Made by a program: the position numbers and the translations under genes
From: Mycolicibacterium confluentis
GTDB lineage: Bacteria; Actinomycetota; Actinomycetes; Mycobacteriales; Mycobacteriaceae
Assembly: GCF_010729895.1 (NCBI RefSeq)
Contig: NZ_AP022612.1
Coordinates: 2,480,001 to 2,544,000, forward strand
Reading direction: 5' to 3'
Length of the DNA: 64,000 nt
Shown here: positions 17,624 through 26,152 of the stretch, in pieces
Numbering within the stretch: the stretch's first letter is position 1
Layout: each line of letters begins with the position of its first letter
The notes under the pieces: generated by a model
Seen by the model: the letters and a program-made list of their open reading frames with translations, nothing else
Databases searched by the model: none
What the model was told of the DNA's origin: nothing

Positions 17624-18559
17624 TCAGATCGCCTCGATCACCGTCGCCCGGAACTTGTCGACCGCTTCCAGCGCGTGGGTCAGGCTGTCGCCGGGGATGC
17701 TCACGTGCACCCACGTCACCCCGGCGTCGGCCAACTGCTGCAGTTCAGCGAGGTGGGCGTCGGCGTTGAAGTCGTCGTCGCCGGGGCCTGCGCGATGGAA
17801 CGGCGAGATGGCGACGTCCACGCTCTGCGGGTCGCGCCCCGCCTCCTCGAGTCGGCGCCGCAGATCGGCGATCCCCTCCGCAAGCCTTTCGACCGAGTCC
17901 AACGGCGCCGTCCTGGCCGCTTGGGCCAGGCCGGCGGGCGCGGGGAAAGGACACCACCCGTCGCCGTGCTCGACCACTCGGCGCCGGGCCGCCGCGGTGT
18001 TGCCGCCGATCCAGATCGGCGGATGCGGTGTCGCGACCGGGCGGGGATGCGCGGTGATGCCCTGCGCGGTGAAGTGCTCGCCTTCGAAGGTCAGGTCGTC
18101 GGTTGTCCAGACGGCGCGAATGGCCGCCAGCGCCTCGTCGAACAGCGCGGCGCGCTCATCGAATTCGACGCCGAGTGCGGCGAACTCCTTCTTCATATAG
18201 CCCACGCCGACCGCGAGGGTGAATCGGCCGTTCGACAGCAGGTCCAGGGACGCGGCGGCCTTGGCGACCACGAACGGGTTCCGGTACGGCAGGACGATGA
18301 TGTTCGGGACCAACCGCAACGTGGTGGTGTGGGCCGCGGCGAAACTCATCGCGACGAACGGGTCCAGCGCGTCGTGACCGCCGTTCTCGAGCCAGCGGTG
18401 GGACGGCGCCGGGTGGTCGGTGAACCCGAAGCCCGCGAAGCCCGCCTTCTCCGCCGCGACGGCCAGGTCGATGATCCCCTGGCCCGAGGCGACTTCGGGG
18501 TTGTACGGATGCGAGTGCATCGGGTGGGTGATGGTGAAGCGCATCCCGGTGAGGTCCAT
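17624..18559 (-). CDS. LLM-class (F420-dependent) oxidoreductase
   Basis: A 311-residue luciferase-like TIM-barrel oxidoreductase. Landmarks are AAEKAGFAGFGFTDH near residue 40, RNPFVVAKAAASLDLLSNGRFTLAVGVGYMKKEF near 115-145, and HPPIWIGGNT near 205. In mycobacteria such proteins commonly use coenzyme F420. Substrate is unknown. Two in-frame starts (residues 1 and 6) are close together and cannot be separated. It converges on the receiver gene and shares a strand with the downstream-oriented TetR gene 45 bases upstream. Confidence 0.85.
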   Translation of the reverse strand: MDLTGMRFTITHPMHSHPYNPEVASGQGIIDLAVAAEKAGFAGFGFTDHPAPSHRWLENGGHDALDPFVAMSFAAAHTTTLRLVPNIIVLPYRNPFVVAKAAASLDLLSNGRFTLAVGVGYMKKEFAALGVEFDERAALFDEALAAIRAVWTTDDLTFEGEHFTAQGITAHPRPVATPHPPIWIGGNTAAARRRVVEHGDGWCPFPAPAGLAQAARTAPLDSVERLAEGIADLRRRLEEAGRDPQSVDVAISPFHRAGPGDDDFNADAHLAELQQLADAGVTWVHVSIPGDSLTHALEAVDKFRATVIEAI

Positions 18560-18604
18560 AGCGCGGATGACGTTACACGTTGGGTCGTGTTTGTATAGCC
18601 GCGT

Positions 18605-19189
18605 TCAGGCGTTGATGCCCGCCGTGAGGATCGCCGCCAGTTCGCGGTAGGCCGCCGCGTCGTCGAGGCCGGTGTGTTCGTGCACGCGGCCCTGCTGGAT
18701 GGACACCATCATGGTCGCGGCGAGTTCGGCGGCGAAGGCCGCGTGTACGTCGCGGAACTCCCCTGCCGCGACACCGTCGGCGATCAACTGCTGCACGCGT
18801 CGGGACGCGATCCGGGTGTTGGTCTCGTACACCTCCCGGGCCGGGGCGAAGCCGTTGAGGTCGGCCATGAACTGCGGGGAGGCCGCCCCGAGTGCGCGTC
18901 CGACCGCCGCGAGGTAACTCGCGATGCGCTCCCGGGCGGGTGCTCCGGGGATGACGGCACATTCGACGTCCTCGGTCGCGGCCCGGAAGAAGTGCACCGT
19001 CACGGCGCGCACCAGATCGTCCTTGCTGCGGGCCAGGGTGTACAGCGTGGATTTCGAGCAGTGCAGGCGCGCGGCGATGTCGTCGAGGGTCAGATGGACG
19101 AATCCCTGGTCGAGGAACAGCGCGAGCAGTTGATCAAACAGTGCACCGCGGCGTGCCGTGGGAAATGTGGGGGGATCACCTGGGCTCAC
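18605..19189 (-). CDS. TetR-family regulator, probable controller of the adjacent acyl-CoA dehydrogenase
   Basis: A 194-residue TetR-family protein. Helix-turn-helix region: LTLDDIAARLHCSKSTLYTLARSKDDLV (about residues 33-60), in which the usual Y/F-x-H/Y-F is replaced by YTLARSK. The ligand domain includes FMADLNGFAPAREVYETN. Translation starts at GTG 19189. The gene is divergent from the acyl-CoA dehydrogenase, and four AGTACTG elements fill the short region between them, pointing to auto- and cross-regulation by an acyl-CoA-type ligand. The ligand is inferred from context only. Confidence 0.85.
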   Translation of the reverse strand: MSPGDPPTFPTARRGALFDQLLALFLDQGFVHLTLDDIAARLHCSKSTLYTLARSKDDLVRAVTVHFFRAATEDVECAVIPGAPARERIASYLAAVGRALGAASPQFMADLNGFAPAREVYETNTRIASRRVQQLIADGVAAGEFRDVHAAFAAELAATMMVSIQQGRVHEHTGLDDAAAYRELAAILTAGINA

Positions 19190-19196
19190 GGTCTAA

Positions 19197-19256
19197 CAGT
19201 ACTGGGATGGTTGCTGTAGTACTGTCAGCAGTACTGAATCGTTACCTTCAGTACTG
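19197..19256. promoter_or_regulatory. four AGTACTG operator elements between TetR and acyl-CoA dehydrogenase genes
   Basis: AGTACTG occurs at 19198, 19218, 19230 and 19250, giving start spacings of 20, 12 and 20 bases. The central pair reads AGTACTG-TCAG-CAGTACT, a perfect 7-bp inverted repeat with a 4-base spacer at 19218-19235. The outer copies are each part of CAGTACTG, a self-complementary octamer. The array ends 22 bases before the dehydrogenase GTG and begins 8 bases from the TetR start. Confidence 0.7.
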
Positions 19257-19278
19257 CTGCCTGTGGAGAGGTGACCCT

Positions 19279-20424
19279 GTGCCCGTCGACCGACTACTTC
19301 CCAATGAAGATGCGCGTGACCTGATCGCGCTCGCCCGCGATGTCGCCGACAAGGTCCTTGCCCCGCGCGTGGACGAATGCGAACGCGCCGAGACCTACCC
19401 CGACGGGGTGTTCGCCACGCTGGGCGAGGCTGGACTGCTCAGCCTGCCCTACCCCGAGGAGTGGGGCGGTGGCGGCCAACCCTATGAGGTGTACCTCCAG
19501 GTCCTCGAGGAGATCGGCGCACGGTGGGCCGCGGTCGCGGTCGCGGTCAGCGTGCACAGCCTGTCCTGCCACCCGCTCACTGCCTTCGGCACCGAGGAGC
19601 AGAAGGCGAAGTGGCTCCCGGACATGCTCGGCGGACACACGATCGGCGCCTACAGCCTGTCCGAACCACAGGCCGGTTCGGACGCCGCGGCGCTGTCATG
19701 TCGCGCCACGGGCACTGACGACGGTTACACGATCACCGGCGAGAAGGCGTGGATCACCCACGGCGGGATCGCGGACTTCTACAACCTCTTCGCCCGCACA
19801 GGCACCGGGTCACAGGGCATCTCGTGCTTCCTGGTGCCTCGGGACACCCCGGGTCTGACGTTCGGCAAGCCCGAGGAGAAGATGGGCCTGCACGCCGTCC
19901 CGACGACGGCCGCGCACTACGACAACGTGTCCCTGCCCGCCGAACGCCGCATCGGCGCCGAGGGTCAGGGCCTGCAGATCGCCTTCAGCGCACTGGATTC
20001 CGGAAGGCTGGGCATCGCCGCCGTGGCCGTCGGCCTGGCCCAGGCCGCACTCGACGAGGCCGTCTCCTACGCCCAGGAACGAACCACGTTCGGCCGCAAG
20101 ATCATCGACCATCAGGGTCTCGGATTCCTGCTCGCCGACATGGCGGCCGGGGTGGATTCGGCGCGGGCCACCTACCTCGACGCCGCCCGTCGCCGCGACG
20201 CGGGCCTGCCCTACTCCCGGCAGGCGTCGGTGGCGAAGCTGATCGCCACCGACGCCGCCATGAAGGTCACCACCGACGCCGTGCAGGTGCTCGGGGGTGT
20301 CGGGTACACCCGTGACTACCGCGTGGAACGGTTCATGCGCGAGGCCAAGATCATGCAGATCTTCGAGGGCACCAACCAGATTCAGCGCCTGGTGATCAGT
20401 CGAGACCTGGCCAGACCGCGTTGA
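19279..20424 (+). CDS. acyl-CoA dehydrogenase
   Basis: A 381-residue flavoprotein that desaturates an acyl-CoA at the alpha-beta position. Family signatures: YSLSEPQAGSDAAAL (about residues 120-134), GEKAWITHG, and the C-terminal QVLGGVGYTRDYRVERFMREAKIMQIFEGTNQIQRLVI, whose EGTNQIQ contains the catalytic-base region with E in FEGT. GTG 19279, after GGAGAGG, gives the normal short N-terminus; an in-frame start at 19141 would add 46 residues encoded by the operator region and is rejected. Substrate chain type is not readable. Confidence 0.92.
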   Translation: MPVDRLLPNEDARDLIALARDVADKVLAPRVDECERAETYPDGVFATLGEAGLLSLPYPEEWGGGGQPYEVYLQVLEEIGARWAAVAVAVSVHSLSCHPLTAFGTEEQKAKWLPDMLGGHTIGAYSLSEPQAGSDAAALSCRATGTDDGYTITGEKAWITHGGIADFYNLFARTGTGSQGISCFLVPRDTPGLTFGKPEEKMGLHAVPTTAAHYDNVSLPAERRIGAEGQGLQIAFSALDSGRLGIAAVAVGLAQAALDEAVSYAQERTTFGRKIIDHQGLGFLLADMAAGVDSARATYLDAARRRDAGLPYSRQASVAKLIATDAAMKVTTDAVQVLGGVGYTRDYRVERFMREAKIMQIFEGTNQIQRLVISRDLARPR

Positions 20425-22836
20425 TCAGTCGGTGAACCGAGTGGCGGGCGGGACGCCGGGTCCCGTCGCGCCACCCTGCTCCGACGCCGACCAGTTGGTG
20501 CCAGCGCAGATGAAGTCACCGGGCATCCCCACCTGACCCGGGATCGGGATCGGCAGGCCGGGGATCGTCGGCAGCTTCATACCGGGTGTCGCGAAGCCCG
20601 ACACGCCCGTCGCCAGCGCCGGGGTCAGCGCGGAGGTGAACGGAGGCAGCGCCGAGGTCGTGACGGTTTGGGCACCCGGGATTCCCGCGAGAGCACCGGG
20701 CAGTGCCGCGGTCTTGTCGATGGTTCCGGCACCACCGGGCACTGACGCCGCGCCGCCGGGCACTCCCCCGGTGACGTTGGTGGCCGCGCCGGGCACACCA
20801 CCGGCTGAACCGGGAACTCCGCCAACGACGTTGGTGGCCGCACCCGGGACGCCGCCGGCGGAACCGGGGACTCCGTTCGCACCGTAGGTCGAGATCATGG
20901 CCAACGGTGTGGCGACAGAGTTCGGAATGCCCTGCGAGGGACCACCGGACGTGCCGATCGGCAACGCCAACTGTGCGGCCTGCAGGTCGCGTCCGAACGC
21001 GGTCGCGACCGCCTCCGGCGACGACTGCGCCGACAGCTTCCACATTTCAAACTCCGGCATCGTGTACGCCGGATTCCCCGCCCCGTCATGGGCCGGCATC
21101 AGCAGGTTCTGCAGGGCCAGATCCTTCGCATGATCGGCGGCCCGGGTGGACGCCTGGTCCAGTGCGGCACCGGCAGCGCCCCCGTCACCACCGGCCAACG
21201 CATCACCGACTGGCGGAAGTCCGGCTCCGCCTGCGCCGCGGGCGGCATCGACGACGTCAGCACCACCGGGAGGCAGCGCGGCCGCAACATCCCGCACCAC
21301 ACCGCCGGGCGGCGTACCACCGACCGCGGGAGGAATTGCGGCGGCGTCCTGGACCACGGCGGGCGGCGTACCGCCCACGGCGGGAGGAACCGCGATTGCA
21401 TCCTGAACCACCGCAGGCGGCACGGCGACATCGACCGGCGGTGCCGCGACGGGCACCGACACGTCCGCACCCGCCGGAGGCACCCCGATCGAGGCCGGGG
21501 GCGTACCCGCGGTGTGCGTGATCGTCGAACCGGGAGTCGAGACCGGCGGAACCGGCGGCGAGAAGTTGTTCGCGCCCGGAATCGAGATGCCGGGGATCTC
21601 CAGACCCGGGATGTCCGGCGTCTGGATGAAAGAGCCTGGCGTGCCGGGAGTTCCGGGGGTACCGATCGGCGGCACCGACTGCACCACGTCGGTCACCACC
21701 GAGTTCGGCGGCGTCACCGTGGTGACCGGGACATTCGTCGCGGCGTTGTCGGAGACCACCGACGGCGGCACGTCGACCGTCGCGCCGGGCGTGTCCACGG
21801 GCACCACGGCCGAAGCGGGAGGGGTGTCGACCGCGGCTGGCGGGATCGCCGCCGCGACGTTGTCGGTCACGGCTGCCGGCGGGGTGGCCGCCTCCACCGG
21901 AACCACCGCAGCGGCGTCGTCGACCACCGCAGCGGGCGGGGTCGCCACGTCGGCCGGCACGACCGCGGCGGCCTCGTCGACGACGGCCGCGGGTGGGGCG
22001 GGGACGTCGGCGGGCACCGCGGCAGCCGCATTCTGATCGATGGCGGCCGGCGGGGCGTCGACCGCGGCCGGTGCCGCTGCACCGGCGTTCTGATCGATGG
22101 GGGCTCCCGCGGCGCCGGCGTTCTGGTCGAGCCGAGCGCCGTCGTCACCGGATTCGGGACCGGGCTGGCCGCCGTCACCGCCACCGTGTCCGGCGCCCTG
22201 GCCGGCTCCCTCGCCGCCGCCCTCATGGCCGGCACGCCCGGAGTTCGTGTCGATCCGCGCGGCATCGACCGGCGCGCCCGCACCGGCACCGGCGCCGTCA
22301 CCGGCGCCCGCCCCCGCGGCGGCTGGGTCCGGCGGAATGGCCGCGGGCGCGTCCCCCGCGACGGGGACGCCGCCGCGCGCGCTGCCCGGCGGCACCGCCC
22401 CGGCGACGTCGGTGGCGGCAGGAACTGCTCCCGATCCGGACGCCGGCGGGATTGCGGCTGCGACATCGGTCGCGGCGGGCACCGCCCCTGACGCGGACGT
22501 GGGCGGAACGGCGGCCGACGCGGAGTCGACGACCGCGGCCGGCGGCGTCGACGCGCTGGCGGGCGGGATGTTGGTGACCACATTCGTGGACGCCGGGGGC
22601 ACCGTGACCGACGCGGGCGGAGTTCCGGCGGTGACTGATGTGCTTGCGCTCTGCAACGACTCCGTGACGCTGCCCGGGTTCGAGGCCATTTGCTGCAGGA
22701 TGTTGACGCATGGCACCCCCGGACTCGCCGGCGCTATGGGCCTGGCCGCTGCTGTCCAGCTGAACAGCAGAACGGCACCACACAGGCCACCGGTTGCCAC
22801 CGCAGTGGCGACCGAACGTCGTACGGTCTCTGACAT
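20425..22836 (-). CDS. secreted Ala/Pro-rich repeat protein
   Basis: An 803-residue exported low-complexity protein. A signal peptide is clear at about residues 1-31 (hydrophobic GGLCGAVLLFSW, then AAARP). Nearly the whole mature chain is built of PPA/PAA-type units such as VPPASTNV, AIPPAS, TPPAAVVD, a Gly/Ala/Asp patch near residues 175-260, and two near-identical 17-residue units GVPGSAGGVPGAATNV near residue 670. Only the ends look structured: VPCVNILQQM after the signal peptide and FICAGTNW near the C-terminus, each with one cysteine that could pair. It is not a PE/PPE protein, since the N-terminal helical domains are absent. The composition recalls cell-wall repeat proteins such as Erp, but I do not recognise a homolog. 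Confidence 0.75.
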   Translation of the reverse strand: MSETVRRSVATAVATGGLCGAVLLFSWTAAARPIAPASPGVPCVNILQQMASNPGSVTESLQSASTSVTAGTPPASVTVPPASTNVVTNIPPASASTPPAAVVDSASAAVPPTSASGAVPAATDVAAAIPPASGSGAVPAATDVAGAVPPGSARGGVPVAGDAPAAIPPDPAAAGAGAGDGAGAGAGAPVDAARIDTNSGRAGHEGGGEGAGQGAGHGGGDGGQPGPESGDDGARLDQNAGAAGAPIDQNAGAAAPAAVDAPPAAIDQNAAAAVPADVPAPPAAVVDEAAAVVPADVATPPAAVVDDAAAVVPVEAATPPAAVTDNVAAAIPPAAVDTPPASAVVPVDTPGATVDVPPSVVSDNAATNVPVTTVTPPNSVVTDVVQSVPPIGTPGTPGTPGSFIQTPDIPGLEIPGISIPGANNFSPPVPPVSTPGSTITHTAGTPPASIGVPPAGADVSVPVAAPPVDVAVPPAVVQDAIAVPPAVGGTPPAVVQDAAAIPPAVGGTPPGGVVRDVAAALPPGGADVVDAARGAGGAGLPPVGDALAGGDGGAAGAALDQASTRAADHAKDLALQNLLMPAHDGAGNPAYTMPEFEMWKLSAQSSPEAVATAFGRDLQAAQLALPIGTSGGPSQGIPNSVATPLAMISTYGANGVPGSAGGVPGAATNVVGGVPGSAGGVPGAATNVTGGVPGGAASVPGGAGTIDKTAALPGALAGIPGAQTVTTSALPPFTSALTPALATGVSGFATPGMKLPTIPGLPIPIPGQVGMPGDFICAGTNWSASEQGGATGPGVPPATRFTD

Positions 22837-22991
22837 GGGATACCCCGCCTCTCAGGCATCGGCGTTTGAACTTCCGCCGAAACGTATCCGCCGGGGTGGT
22901 TTTGCCCTTTCGTCAAAATGCGGGTTTATCGAAACGATGCCAACCGGTGTCAGGACGGTGTCAGTTGGCGATCAGACCGTTACCAGAACAG

Positions 22992-23017
22992 TTAGCTGAG
23001 GAAACGATCTCAGCTAA
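22992..23017 (-). terminator. hairpin at the 3' end of the conserved small protein gene
   Basis: TTAGCTGAG-GAAACGAT-CTCAGCTAA is a perfect 9-bp stem with an 8-base loop that includes the stop codon of the gene ending at 23014. There is no U tract after it on the minus strand, so it would be a stem-only terminator or an mRNA-stabilising hairpin. The remaining 150 bases to the repeat-protein start show no gene. Confidence 0.4.
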
Positions 23018-23577
23018 ACGCCGGTCCAGGCCTCGTCGAGGCGCTCGGCCACGTCGATGATCTGTGCCTGCTGCGATTCCGGGGCGTCGATCTGTTCGGC
23101 CACATGAGCCGCGATGAATCGTCGGATCTCGCTGTCGACTCCGCCGATGATCCGCACGATCTCCCCGCGGATGGACTTCGACGACACGTGCACGCTGATG
23201 TCCGTCGGGCGCGGTTTGGCCACGTCGATGATGAGCAGCAGCGGTTCGGCGGCCCGTGCGGTGGCGCGCAGCGCGACCTCGCCGTCGACGGTGAACCGCT
23301 GCTTGTCCAGCCGCAGGTCCACGAGCAGGTCGATCTCCAGGGGAATGCGGATCGAGAAGGTGATGGTGTCCGCAATGTGCCTGGTGGCGTGCGGTTCGCG
23401 GATCTTGACCTTCGCGGTGACGCGTGCGAGTCCACCCGGACCCTGCGACATCGGCCCCATCTCGAACTCGTCACCGGCGATCGCCGCGAAGGCCGCCGCG
23501 ACCCGCTCCTCGGTGACGGCGACGGCGAAGAAGTTACGTCCCCACTGTTCATAGGTCACGTAGTCGTGCGTGCTCAT
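23014..23577 (-). CDS. conserved hypothetical protein
   Basis: A 187-residue soluble-looking protein without signal peptide or membrane segment. The middle alternates basic and hydrophobic residues (VKIREPHATRHIADTITFSIRIPLEIDLLVDLRLD region, about 75-110), suggesting a beta-sandwich or lipid-binding barrel. The C-terminus is helical and acidic. I do not recognise a characterised family, although the arrangement resembles uncharacterised mycobacterial proteins. It is divergent from the XRE-type regulator, with about 70 bases between starts. Confidence 0.65.
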   Translation of the reverse strand: MSTHDYVTYEQWGRNFFAVAVTEERVAAAFAAIAGDEFEMGPMSQGPGGLARVTAKVKIREPHATRHIADTITFSIRIPLEIDLLVDLRLDKQRFTVDGEVALRATARAAEPLLLIIDVAKPRPTDISVHVSSKSIRGEIVRIIGGVDSEIRRFIAAHVAEQIDAPESQQAQIIDVAERLDEAWTGV

Positions 23578-23648
23578 AGTCTTCCTACCGTCTCATGCCC
23601 ATCGCCGAGGACCGTCAGCCGCGCCCAAACACAGGGGACACTGATCCG

Positions 23649-24443
23649 GTGAGCACCCTGCAGAGCGCACCCGCCACGTTCGGGACCCTGATCCGGGAGT
23701 GGCGGCGACGGCGGCGGTTGAGCCAACTCGACCTGGCGATCGGCGCTGACGTCTCGTCCCGGCATGTGAGCTTCATCGAGACCGGTCGCTCGATGCCCAG
23801 CCGGGCGATGGTGCTGCGCCTCGCCGCGACACTCGGGGTGCCTCCCCGCGAGCAGAACCACCTGCTGCTGGCCGCCGGTCTGGCGCCGGAGTTCACCGAG
23901 CGGCGACTCGACGATCCCGAACTCGCGCCTGTGCGGGCCGGCATCGAACGCGTCCTGGCGGCCTACGACCCGCACCCCTGCCTGGTGGTCGATCGAGGAT
24001 GGAACATCGTGGAAGCGAACGCGGGCACCGCGGTGCTGCTCGACGGCGTCGCCCCCGACCTGCTCGCGGCGCCGAATGCGCTGCGCATCGCCCTGCACCC
24101 GGACGGATTGGCGCCGCGGATCCGCAACCTCGCGCAGTGGCGTCATCACCTGCTTGAGCGCCTGCGCCGCGAGGTCACCGCGGCCCCAGGCGGGGAGCTG
24201 GCGGCACTGCTCGCCGAACTCGAGGCCTATCCCGGCGGCGGCGAGGCCGATGACCAGTTCGGCGGCGTCGCCGTGCCGTTGCGACTCACGGCCGGGGACG
24301 GCAGCGAACTGACCTTTCTGAGCACCGTGACGACGTTCGGAACGGCCCTGGATCTCACGGTGGCCGAGTTGAGTATCGAGGCGTTCCTGCCCGCCGACGA
24401 GGCCACCGCGGCGGCGCTGTCCCACTCCGGTACGGTCCGCTGA
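23649..24443 (+). CDS. XRE-family regulator with MmyB-like ligand domain
   Basis: A 264-residue regulator. The N-terminal helix-turn-helix is LIREWRRRRRLSQLDLAI with recognition segment SSRHVSFIETGRSMPS (about residues 10-65). The C-terminal half carries the MmyB-like domain, marked by PCLVVDRGWNIVEANAG, a PAS-like fold reported to bind fatty acids in related proteins. GTG 23649 is preferred over ATG 23595 because AGGGGAC precedes it and the ATG has no ribosome-binding site. The thioesterase gene overlaps its stop by one codon (TGATG), so both are probably co-transcribed and the regulator may sense an acyl compound. Confidence 0.82.
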   Translation: MSTLQSAPATFGTLIREWRRRRRLSQLDLAIGADVSSRHVSFIETGRSMPSRAMVLRLAATLGVPPREQNHLLLAAGLAPEFTERRLDDPELAPVRAGIERVLAAYDPHPCLVVDRGWNIVEANAGTAVLLDGVAPDLLAAPNALRIALHPDGLAPRIRNLAQWRHHLLERLRREVTAAPGGELAALLAELEAYPGGGEADDQFGGVAVPLRLTAGDGSELTFLSTVTTFGTALDLTVAELSIEAFLPADEATAAALSHSGTVR

Positions 24444-24850
24444 TGACGACCGCGACATTCACCATGCCGCTGCGAGTCCGCTACGTCGAATGCGACATGC
24501 AGAATCGCGTCTTCAACGCGCACTACCTCACCTGGGTCGACATGGCCCACACCGAGGCGCTGAGCGAGCTGGTCGGCGGCTATGAGTCGATGGTGGCCGC
24601 GGGAGTCGACGTCGTCGTGGTCGGCGCCGAACTGGATTTTCGGGCACCCGCGCGGTTCGATGACCGGCTGGAAGTGCGCACGACCGTCCATCCGCCCGGA
24701 AATACCTCCCTGCGAAGCGATTTCGCGATCACCCGAGATGGTGTCCTGCTGGCCGAGTGCCGGATGACCCACGTGTGTGTGGACACCACCACCTACTCGA
24801 AGCAGGTGTGGCCGCAGTGGTTGCGTGACAAACTGCCGTCACTGGACTGA
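24443..24850 (+). CDS. acyl-CoA thioesterase (4HBT hotdog family)
   Basis: A 135-residue hotdog-fold thioesterase. The N-terminal VRYVECDMQNRVFNAHYLTWVD segment has the Asp/Asn placement of 4-hydroxybenzoyl-CoA thioesterase-like enzymes (D before MQN..V.N..Y). Later strands include RFDDRLEVRTTV and LLAECRMTHVCVD. Length is normal. Its start overlaps the regulator stop, and its 3' end overlaps the convergent dehydrogenase gene by 12 bases. Substrate unknown. Confidence 0.85.
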   Translation: MTTATFTMPLRVRYVECDMQNRVFNAHYLTWVDMAHTEALSELVGGYESMVAAGVDVVVVGAELDFRAPARFDDRLEVRTTVHPPGNTSLRSDFAITRDGVLLAECRMTHVCVDTTTYSKQVWPQWLRDKLPSLD

Positions 24851-25771
24851 CTGCAGCCAGTCGGTGATCGCTGCGACGGCGTCCCGGAAGAAGATCCGGT
24901 AGGGCCGATCGGCGACATAGCCGATGTGCGGCGTGGCGACCACTCCGGGCAGTGTCCGCAGTGGGTGCTGTGCCGGCAGCGGTTCGACGTCGAACACGTC
25001 GAGGCCGGCACCGGCGATACGCCCGTCGCGCATCGCCGACACCAGGGCGTCCTCGTCGACGATCGGGCCACGAGAAGTGTTGACCAACAGGGCCGTCGGC
25101 TTCATCGCGGCGAACTCGTCGGCGCCCACCAGACCCCGCGACCGCTCACTGAGCCGCAGATGGATGGTCACCACGTCGGCCGTGCGGAACAGGGTGTCCC
25201 GATCCACGAACTCCGCACCGGCGGCCTCCGCGGTGGTCCTGGTCAGATTCGGGCTCCACGCGATGACACGCATACCGAACGCCGCACCTATCCGCGCGAC
25301 GCGGCTTCCGATGCGCCCCACCCCCAGCACACCGAGCACCTTGCCCTCGAGTTCCTGCCCGACCGAGGTCTGCCAACCCCCGCCGTGCACGGACATGCTC
25401 TCCCCCACCAGGTTCCGCGCCGTCGCCAGGATCAGCGCCCAGGTCAGTTCCACGGTTGAGGACGCCGACCCACCCGTCGTGCCGATGTGGATGCCCAGGC
25501 GCCCGGCCGCCTCGGTGTCGATCGAGGCGTTGAACGGCCCCGTCGAGGCGATCATCCTCAGCCGAGGCAGGCGCTGCAGGATCTCCGCGGGCAGCGGAGT
25601 GCGCTCGCGCATGACGAACACGACGTCGAACGGTTCCAATCGACGGACAAGCTCGTCAGCGTCGCTGACGTGATCGGAGAAGACCGTGATCTCAGCGCGC
25701 TCCGCCACGGGTGACCAGTCCGCCATCTCCAATGCCACGTTCTGGTAGTCGTCCAGGATCGCGACCTTCAC
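24839..25771 (-). CDS. D-isomer-specific 2-hydroxyacid dehydrogenase
   Basis: A 310-residue NAD(P)-dependent dehydrogenase. The Rossmann loop is LGVLGVGRIGSRVARIG (about residues 145-160). The catalytic set is visible: Arg in LVNTSRGPIVDEDAL, Glu in the AGAGLDVFDVEPLP region, and His in VATPHIGY. GTG 25771 gives the family N-terminus VKVAILDDYQNVA and has GGAAGG upstream. This start places the first 80 bases inside the end of the small membrane-protein gene in another frame, so the two are likely coupled. The substrate is not evident. Confidence 0.88.
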   Translation of the reverse strand: MKVAILDDYQNVALEMADWSPVAERAEITVFSDHVSDADELVRRLEPFDVVFVMRERTPLPAEILQRLPRLRMIASTGPFNASIDTEAAGRLGIHIGTTGGSASSTVELTWALILATARNLVGESMSVHGGGWQTSVGQELEGKVLGVLGVGRIGSRVARIGAAFGMRVIAWSPNLTRTTAEAAGAEFVDRDTLFRTADVVTIHLRLSERSRGLVGADEFAAMKPTALLVNTSRGPIVDEDALVSAMRDGRIAGAGLDVFDVEPLPAQHPLRTLPGVVATPHIGYVADRPYRIFFRDAVAAITDWLQSVQ

Positions 25772-26075
25772 GCGGCCCACCTTCCATCGGGTAGTCGAGG
25801 ATGCTGCGCCAATAATCCTCGGGGATCTCGCCACCCGATTTCAGCACGACTGCCAGACCGGTGGCCATCGCGATGCCCAGCAGGCCCAACCACAGGCCCG
25901 CAAGACCGATGCTCACCCAGGCCGCGGCGGTCAGCGCGGGCCACGGCGAGAGCACCACCAGCAGTGGGGCGAAGAAGAACCCGGCCCCGATGTACCAGGA
26001 GGATCCGGCCCGGTCGGACTTCAGCACGAAACGCAGCCAACCGGGAATGACGGGGGTGGTGTCGGCGCTCCTCAT
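25692..26075 (-). CDS. small membrane protein, two predicted transmembrane segments
   Basis: A 127-residue hypothetical protein. Two hydrophobic helices are at about residues 27-45 (GAGFFFAPLLVVLSPWP) and 50-78 (AAWVSIGLAGLWLGLLGIAMATGLAVVL). The last 40 residues are polar and Gly/Arg-rich and are the part overlapping the dehydrogenase reading frame, so their composition may be shaped by it. I do not recognise a family. It is the first gene of a two-gene minus-strand run and is divergent from the ureohydrolase. Confidence 0.6.
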   Translation of the reverse strand: MRSADTTPVIPGWLRFVLKSDRAGSSWYIGAGFFFAPLLVVLSPWPALTAAAWVSIGLAGLWLGLLGIAMATGLAVVLKSGGEIPEDYWRSILDYPMEGGPREGRDPGRLPERGIGDGGLVTRGGAR

Positions 26076-26152
26076 ACCTCAACGGTGCGCCGCGCCAAGG
26101 CCGCCCGCAATTACCTGGGACGTAACGACGAGGCCCGACGTAGGGTCTCTCC

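Noticed and set aside
20425..22836. PE/PPE-family assignment for the repeat protein
   Set aside because: No N-terminal PE or PPE helical domain and no WxG or YxxxD/E export signal; it has a classical signal peptide instead.
26076..26152. Guanidine-type riboswitch before the ureohydrolase gene
   Set aside because: A few ACGA-like bits occur, but paired hairpins with the required loops could not be drawn.
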